Positions 6,858-11,226 of a stretch of 11,226 nucleotides of DNA are shown in pieces; the first letter of the stretch is position 1; every line of letters begins with the position of its first letter. The notes beneath the pieces are model-generated. The model searched no databases, was not told the DNA's origin, and saw only the letters and a program-made list of their open reading frames with translations. A program made the translations under genes and the position numbers. Origin of the DNA: Halothiobacillus neapolitanus (lineage in GTDB: Bacteria; Pseudomonadota; Gammaproteobacteria; Halothiobacillales; Halothiobacillaceae); the NCBI GenBank assembly GCA_020721485.1, contig DYMR01000033.1, positions 2,165 to 13,390 on the forward strand, written 5' to 3'.

Positions 6858-7997
6858 ATGAATACATCAAGCAACCACCGCCGCATCCTACTCGCCGTCA
6901 CCGGTCTTTCACCGCAGATCGTCACCGAAACACTGCACGCCCTCGCCACCCGCGAACCCAATCCTTGGGTACCGGATGAAGTGCATTTAATCAGCACCAC
7001 CAAAGGGGCAGAAAACGCCCGCCTGCAACTATTGTCAGATCAGCCCGGCTGGTTTCATCGCCTGCGCGCCGATTACCACCTGCCCGCCATCGACTTCCCC
7101 GAAAGCCAGATTCACATCATCCGCCGCCGCGATGGCAGCTTACTGGACGACATCCGTGACGATGCCGACAACGAACTGGCTGCTGACTTCATCTGCGACA
7201 CGGTGCGCACCCTCACCCGCCAACCCCACAGCGAATTGCACGCTTCCATCGCCGGCGGGCGCAAAACCATGGGCTTTTACTTGGGCTATGCCATGAGCCT
7301 GTACGGTCGCCCGCAGGATCGGCTATCTCATGTCTTGGTCTCTGATCCCTTTGAAACTCAAAAGGATTTCTTCTACCCCACACCCGTCACCCGCGTGATT
7401 CACGACCAACGCACCGGTTTGGCGCTCGATTGCAAAAACGCCCGCATCTGGCTCGGCGACATCCCCTTCGTGCGCCTGCGCGAAAATTTACCGCACGACC
7501 TGATCGAAGGCCGCGCGCGCTACAGCCAAGCCGTGGCCGAAGTTCAAAAAGCCCTGCCGCCGATTGGGCTGACGCTCGAACCCGCCCACCGCCAAATTAT
7601 TTTGGGCGGAGAACCTGTCGAGTTAACGCCCATTGAATTTGCCCACTACTGGGTGTTTGCCGAGCGCGCCGCGAAAGGGCTACCCGGTCAGCATTGGAGC
7701 AATGCCGCATTCATGGATGCGGTATTGAAAAAATTGAGCCGCCTCATCAACCCCCACGGCGCGGCATATGAAGAAACCGAAACCGCCTACCGAAAGCGCT
7801 ACGATCAGGAAAACTTCGACCCGATCAAAAGCAAGATCAACAAAAAAATCACCCGTGCACTGGGGCGGCGTGGCGAACCCTACAAGCTTGCCACCGCCTC
7901 CAAACAACCCGGAACGCCCTATCGTGCCACCCACATCACCCTGCCGCCCGATGTGATTCACATCGACGCCACCCGTCCGCGAGGAGAAACCGCGTGA
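6858..7997 (+). CDS. CARF-domain CRISPR accessory protein, NE0113 family (Csm6-type ring nuclease annotation), with C-terminal winged helix
   Basis: The product has 379 residues. Residues about 8-185 form a Rossmann-like CARF domain that in related proteins binds cyclic oligoadenylate made by Cas10. The signatures are an opening beta strand with TGLSPQIVTETLHAL (15-29) and the SIAGGRKTM motif (130-138), both characteristic of the Cas_NE0113 family, often annotated as a Csm6-type ring nuclease. After a linker, residues about 245-345 begin IILGGEPVELTPIEFAHYW, which resembles the start of a winged-helix DNA-binding domain; this part is my inference. No convincing HEPN RNase motif is present. 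Plausible roles are degrading or sensing the second messenger, or controlling transcription. The stop overlaps the GTG start of cmr1 (GTGA). No strong ribosome site is seen; GGCGG just before the ATG is weak. Confidence 0.85.
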   Translation: MNTSSNHRRILLAVTGLSPQIVTETLHALATREPNPWVPDEVHLISTTKGAENARLQLLSDQPGWFHRLRADYHLPAIDFPESQIHIIRRRDGSLLDDIRDDADNELAADFICDTVRTLTRQPHSELHASIAGGRKTMGFYLGYAMSLYGRPQDRLSHVLVSDPFETQKDFFYPTPVTRVIHDQRTGLALDCKNARIWLGDIPFVRLRENLPHDLIEGRARYSQAVAEVQKALPPIGLTLEPAHRQIILGGEPVELTPIEFAHYWVFAERAAKGLPGQHWSNAAFMDAVLKKLSRLINPHGAAYEETETAYRKRYDQENFDPIKSKINKKITRALGRRGEPYKLATASKQPGTPYRATHITLPPDVIHIDATRPRGETA

Positions 7998-9022
7998 AAA
8001 CCCGAGTAAAAACCCTGAGTCATACCCTGTGCTTCACCGCTCCAGTCTTTATGGGCAATGCCGAACAAAACGCACAATGGCGCACCCCGCCGATCAAAGC
8101 GCTACTGCGCCAGTGGTGGCGTGTGGCGTATGCGGCAGAGAAAAACTTCGCCCTGCGCGTGGACGAGATGCGGCATGAAGAAGGGTTGTTGTTTGGTCAT
8201 GCTTGGTTGGATGACGACCGCAATGCCCGAGGCGAAAAAGTGAGCGCACGAAAAAGCGCTGTGCGCATTCGCTTGGGCTTACCCGCAGGACAACAGGGCG
8301 ATGCGTGGGGCAAAGGCACGCAAACCGGCGTATCGCCTCTGACAACTGGATTAGACACCAGTTACGCATGGTTTGGCCTCATCAACCGTGGCGATGGATT
8401 GCCTGACCGCAATGCACTGGCCATCAAAGGGCAAGAAAACCGCCGTGAACTGTTGCTTGCTGTGCCTGAACCCCATGCCCCGCGCATCCAAACCGCGCTG
8501 CAACTCATTCACCATTTCGGCCAACTCGGCGCACGCAGTCGCGGTGGTTGGGGTTCGTTTGCGCTCGATGGCATCAGCCCGCTTAGCGCACAACAACTCG
8601 CCCAACACGCACAAACACTCACCCAATGCCTGCGCCATGACTGGCCGATGTCGCTCTGCAAAGACGATCAAGGGCTATGCCTCTGGCAAAGCAAAAACAC
8701 TTTTCCAAGCTGGGACAAAGCTATGCGCAGTATTGCGCTTGAGCGAAAAAATGTGCGTGTTGCCCTTAAAAGCTTACACGGACGCGACCTGCGCCCCGTC
8801 TTGGGCTTTGCCTCCCCTGGGCGGATGCCCAGCCCGCTGCGCTGGCGCGTGGTGCCTGCCGCCTCGGGGCAACTTGGCATCCAAGTATTCGCCATGCCCA
8901 CGCTGATTCCCGAAGAAGGCAAACAACGCATCGACGCAACTCAAGTGAGAACCGCATGGGACAAGGTCATCCAGACACTGGATGCCTCCAGCGTCTTCAA
9001 ACCACGCGGGGCGCAAAAATGA
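7994..9022 (+). CDS. cmr1: Type III-B CRISPR RAMP protein Cmr1
   Basis: The product has 342 residues. Cmr1 is a RAMP subunit of the Cmr effector that sits at the end of the crRNA-bound filament away from the Cmr2-Cmr3 base. Evidence: the N-terminal FTAPVFMGN (14-22), followed by RTPPIKALLRQWWRVAY (30-46), the hallmark of Cmr1 proteins. GARSRGGWGSF (179-189) is the second conserved glycine/arginine motif. A third RAMP-like segment, HGRDLRPVLGFASPGRMPSPLRWR, lies towards the C-terminus. The start is a GTG at 7994 with a strong GAGGAG ribosome site (7981-7986) at 7 nt. It overlaps the upstream stop by GTGA, and its own stop overlaps the cmr2 start by ATGA, so both junctions suggest translational coupling. 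Confidence 0.92.
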   Translation: MKTRVKTLSHTLCFTAPVFMGNAEQNAQWRTPPIKALLRQWWRVAYAAEKNFALRVDEMRHEEGLLFGHAWLDDDRNARGEKVSARKSAVRIRLGLPAGQQGDAWGKGTQTGVSPLTTGLDTSYAWFGLINRGDGLPDRNALAIKGQENRRELLLAVPEPHAPRIQTALQLIHHFGQLGARSRGGWGSFALDGISPLSAQQLAQHAQTLTQCLRHDWPMSLCKDDQGLCLWQSKNTFPSWDKAMRSIALERKNVRVALKSLHGRDLRPVLGFASPGRMPSPLRWRVVPAASGQLGIQVFAMPTLIPEEGKQRIDATQVRTAWDKVIQTLDASSVFKPRGAQK

Positions 9023-11226
9023 ACGAGGACAACACCGCCATGAACACCACCCTCTGGCAAACCAAACTCGCCGCCCGCCTGCACGACCCCGCAGAAAAAG
9101 CCTTGGTGCTGCTGCGCGATCCGGCGGGGCATGAAAACGGCACATCCAAAGCTCTGATGCGTTTGCTGGGATTGAAGGATGTCACCGCCGAAGATTTGGC
9201 CGGCATCGACCCCGACAATGCCGAAGTGCTCACTCGCGTGCTGTTCAAAAAAGGCTTGCCGCTGGATGTTTATCAAACCATCCAACGCGCCGACTGGTGG
9301 GCAGCGGCAGCAGACCGCCCGCAATGGCCGATGCAGCAAATCAGTGTCACCACCCAAAAAGGCGAAGAAAAAACCTTTGCCGTTGCCCCGTGGGCGCAAG
9401 TGCGCTGGTCGAATCAACCCGTGCTGATCCATCCGATCACGGGCGATACGCTTGATTTGCACAAATTAAGCGACACCGAAATCGACGACATCAAACAACG
9501 CAGCTTCGAGCATTTCGCAAGCCTACTGGTGCAACTTGGCGCGAAAGATGAAGCCACGCACGACCTGCGCAAAACCCTGCTCGCCTTTTGGCGCTTCGGC
9601 CCAGAACTGAACGAAACCGACGACAACGGCAAACTTGGGGCGCTCTGGCCGCTGCTACCCGCCGATACGCGCATTCCCGACCACAGCATCTGGGATCATC
9701 TTGATCTGACTTCCGCCTTTGCTGGGGCGTTTGCGGCGGACGCCCAACACACCCGAAAGCCAGGCGAAGCCGCCCTACTCGCGCTCTCAATAGGCCCCGT
9801 GCAAGGCTTTATCGCCGCTGCACGCAGCACCTCGGATTTATGGGCAGGCTCCCATCTGCTCTCGCGCCTAGCCTGGGAAGTGATGCGCCCGATCTGCGAA
9901 CAACTTGGGCCCGATGCCATCCTCTTCCCGCGTTTGCGCGGCATTCCGCAGGTCGATCTTTGGTTGCGCGATCAAATGGAACTGCCCGATGATCTGTTCA
10001 AAAACTGCGCATGGAACCAAGGCAGCACCGATGCCAACCCGCTATTCTCCGCCGCCCTGCCCAACCGCTTGGTCGCCGTCGTGCCCGCAAGCCAAGCGCG
10101 TGCGATTGCCGAGCAATGCACCCAAGCGGTACGCGATTGGTTGAATGATTTGGGTGACGATGTGGTCTCCCGCCTGCTGAAAACCGCAGGTTACGATGTG
10201 GAATCCGAACGCACGCCGTATGCGCAAATGAAACAACAACTGCAAGGCTTCCCCGAAGTGCATTGGGCGGCGGTGCCGTTCTCGCTGATTCATCCGCGCA
10301 ACACCGCCCGCCAGACCGATTTGGACACCTCGCTGCTTACCGAGGCGATGGCTCCTTTTTTTGATGTCACGCCCGACCAACCCTGCGGCTTCCTCGACAC
10401 CCCTGCATGGCAAGCCCTGCAAAAAGACATGGTCTGGAACGACAACACCCGCTTCTTCGCGCCCAATCCCGGTGTGCTCTACCCCGCCGTGTACGATTTG
10501 GCCGAGCGGGTGATGGCCGCCGCCAAAGCCACGCGCAGTTTTGAGCAAACCATGGAACACGGCTGGCGTTGCGCCCTCACCGGCGAAGCGGAGTGGCTAA
10601 CCACTGACCGCGAACAACTGAAAACATCCTACCGCCAACAAACCGACACGCTGTGGGTAAAAATCGCCAAGGCCAAACCCGCGTGGGCAAAAAAAGGCGA
10701 ACACCTCGCCGCCCTGCCTGCGATCAAACGCCTGTGGCCGACCATTTTCAAAGAAGAAGTCGGCAAAGCACTGGCTGCCAAGGATGATGGCTCGATGAAA
10801 TCCATAGGCCGCTTCGTGGTCTCCACCCACACCATGGCCTTGGCGCATCAACTCGATCAATGGCTGGAAAAAGGCGGACTGACGGCAGAAGGTTTTGCCG
10901 CTGCGGCGGACAAAGCCGAAGCCGTGGCATTGCCGCGCCGCCTAACGCGCAAGCACGCCAAAAGCCCTGCACTGGCTGATGCCAAACGCCTGCCCGGCCT
11001 GCTGGAAGCCGCGCGCGAAGCCGACGATGAGCGCGCCTTGGAACAGGCGCAAAAATTGGTGAAAGACACCTTGGGCAACGGTGCGCGCATCGAAACCTAT
11101 TACGCCCTGCTGATGATGGACGGCGACAAAATGGGCGCGATTCTCGCAGGTGACGAGCGCACGAAGACCACCATTAGCTACAGCAACAGCTTCCATCCGC
11201 AAGTGCGAAAAGGTTTCGACCAACAC
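9019..11226 (+). CDS. cmr2: Type III-B Cas10/Cmr2 large subunit, 3' end missing
   Basis: The frame is open from 9019 to the right edge (736 codons). Cmr2 is the Cas10 subunit of the Cmr complex; members synthesise cyclic oligoadenylates with a GGDD palm domain and may cut DNA with an HD domain. An N-terminal HD-like domain has LHDPAEKALVL (21-31, H22-D23) and RADWWAAAADRP (90-101). Then come SIGPVQGFIAAARSTSDLWAGS (257-278), the most diagnostic Cmr2 segment, and ILFPRLRG. YYALLMMDGDKMG (694-706) marks the first palm domain. The GGDD motif is expected beyond the window. The usual cysteine knuckle is degenerate: RCALTGE (517-523) has one Cys. The start at 9019 overlaps the cmr1 stop; an alternative ATG at 9040 follows GAGGA (9025-9029) at 10 nt. 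Both precede the HD motif. Confidence 0.94.
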   Translation, partial: MNEDNTAMNTTLWQTKLAARLHDPAEKALVLLRDPAGHENGTSKALMRLLGLKDVTAEDLAGIDPDNAEVLTRVLFKKGLPLDVYQTIQRADWWAAAADRPQWPMQQISVTTQKGEEKTFAVAPWAQVRWSNQPVLIHPITGDTLDLHKLSDTEIDDIKQRSFEHFASLLVQLGAKDEATHDLRKTLLAFWRFGPELNETDDNGKLGALWPLLPADTRIPDHSIWDHLDLTSAFAGAFAADAQHTRKPGEAALLALSIGPVQGFIAAARSTSDLWAGSHLLSRLAWEVMRPICEQLGPDAILFPRLRGIPQVDLWLRDQMELPDDLFKNCAWNQGSTDANPLFSAALPNRLVAVVPASQARAIAEQCTQAVRDWLNDLGDDVVSRLLKTAGYDVESERTPYAQMKQQLQGFPEVHWAAVPFSLIHPRNTARQTDLDTSLLTEAMAPFFDVTPDQPCGFLDTPAWQALQKDMVWNDNTRFFAPNPGVLYPAVYDLAERVMAAAKATRSFEQTMEHGWRCALTGEAEWLTTDREQLKTSYRQQTDTLWVKIAKAKPAWAKKGEHLAALPAIKRLWPTIFKEEVGKALAAKDDGSMKSIGRFVVSTHTMALAHQLDQWLEKGGLTAEGFAAAADKAEAVALPRRLTRKHAKSPALADAKRLPGLLEAAREADDERALEQAQKLVKDTLGNGARIETYYALLMMDGDKMGAILAGDERTKTTISYSNSFHPQVRKGFDQH

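Noticed and set aside
7740..7757. R-x4-H (R295 to H300) in the CARF protein, as a possible HEPN RNase motif
   Set aside because: The residue after Arg is Leu rather than the usual polar one, the motif sits inside the winged-helix-like segment, and no surrounding HEPN pattern is seen; a chance match.
8941..10560. Long antisense open frames opposite cmr2 (about 170 codons each)
   Set aside because: They are mirror frames of a GC-rich coding gene with strong Cmr2 motifs on the plus strand; no ribosome sites or recognisable domains support them.

Overview
The window looks like a chromosomal segment from a moderately GC-rich Gammaproteobacterium. The opgG-opgH pair, the proteobacterial-type DnaE with close similarity to the E. 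coli motifs, and a Cmr-type CRISPR locus all fit this. The genus cannot be fixed from the sequence alone.

Layout. (1) Positions 1-1879, minus strand: the start of a probable opgH (cut by the left edge) and a complete opgG, joined by an ATGA stop/start overlap. Together they make osmoregulated periplasmic glucans. (2) 1880-2052: a divergent intergenic region with an AT-rich stretch that probably holds one or both promoters. (3) 2053-5643, plus strand: dnaE, the replicative DNA polymerase III alpha subunit, closed by a clear rho-independent terminator. (4) 5688-5871: a short intergenic region crowded with inverted repeats, followed by a TTGACA-type promoter candidate. (5) 5872-11226, plus strand: the first half of a type III-B CRISPR-Cas operon, cas6 - CARF/NE0113-family gene - cmr1 - cmr2/cas10. 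The cmr2 gene runs off the right edge. The remaining cmr genes and the CRISPR array are not in the window.

How the genes work together. Cas6 should cut the precursor crRNA. Cmr1 and Cmr2, with the missing Cmr3-6, should form the RNA-guided effector. Cmr2/Cas10 is the large subunit that in this class can make cyclic oligoadenylates and cleave DNA. The NE0113-family protein has a CARF (cyclic-oligoadenylate-binding) Rossmann domain and, by my reading, a C-terminal winged-helix region instead of a HEPN RNase. It is therefore a candidate sensor, ring nuclease or regulator of the second messenger. It overlaps cmr1 by GTGA, and cmr1 overlaps cmr2 by ATGA, so the three are probably translationally coupled.

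The most unusual non-coding signal is a long, nearly perfect palindrome (5769-5809) just upstream of the cas6 promoter candidate. Both of its arms carry a GTTGAAA sequence like the 5' tag of type III crRNAs. It could be an operator, a processing substrate or a relic of a repeat; nothing in the window decides between these.
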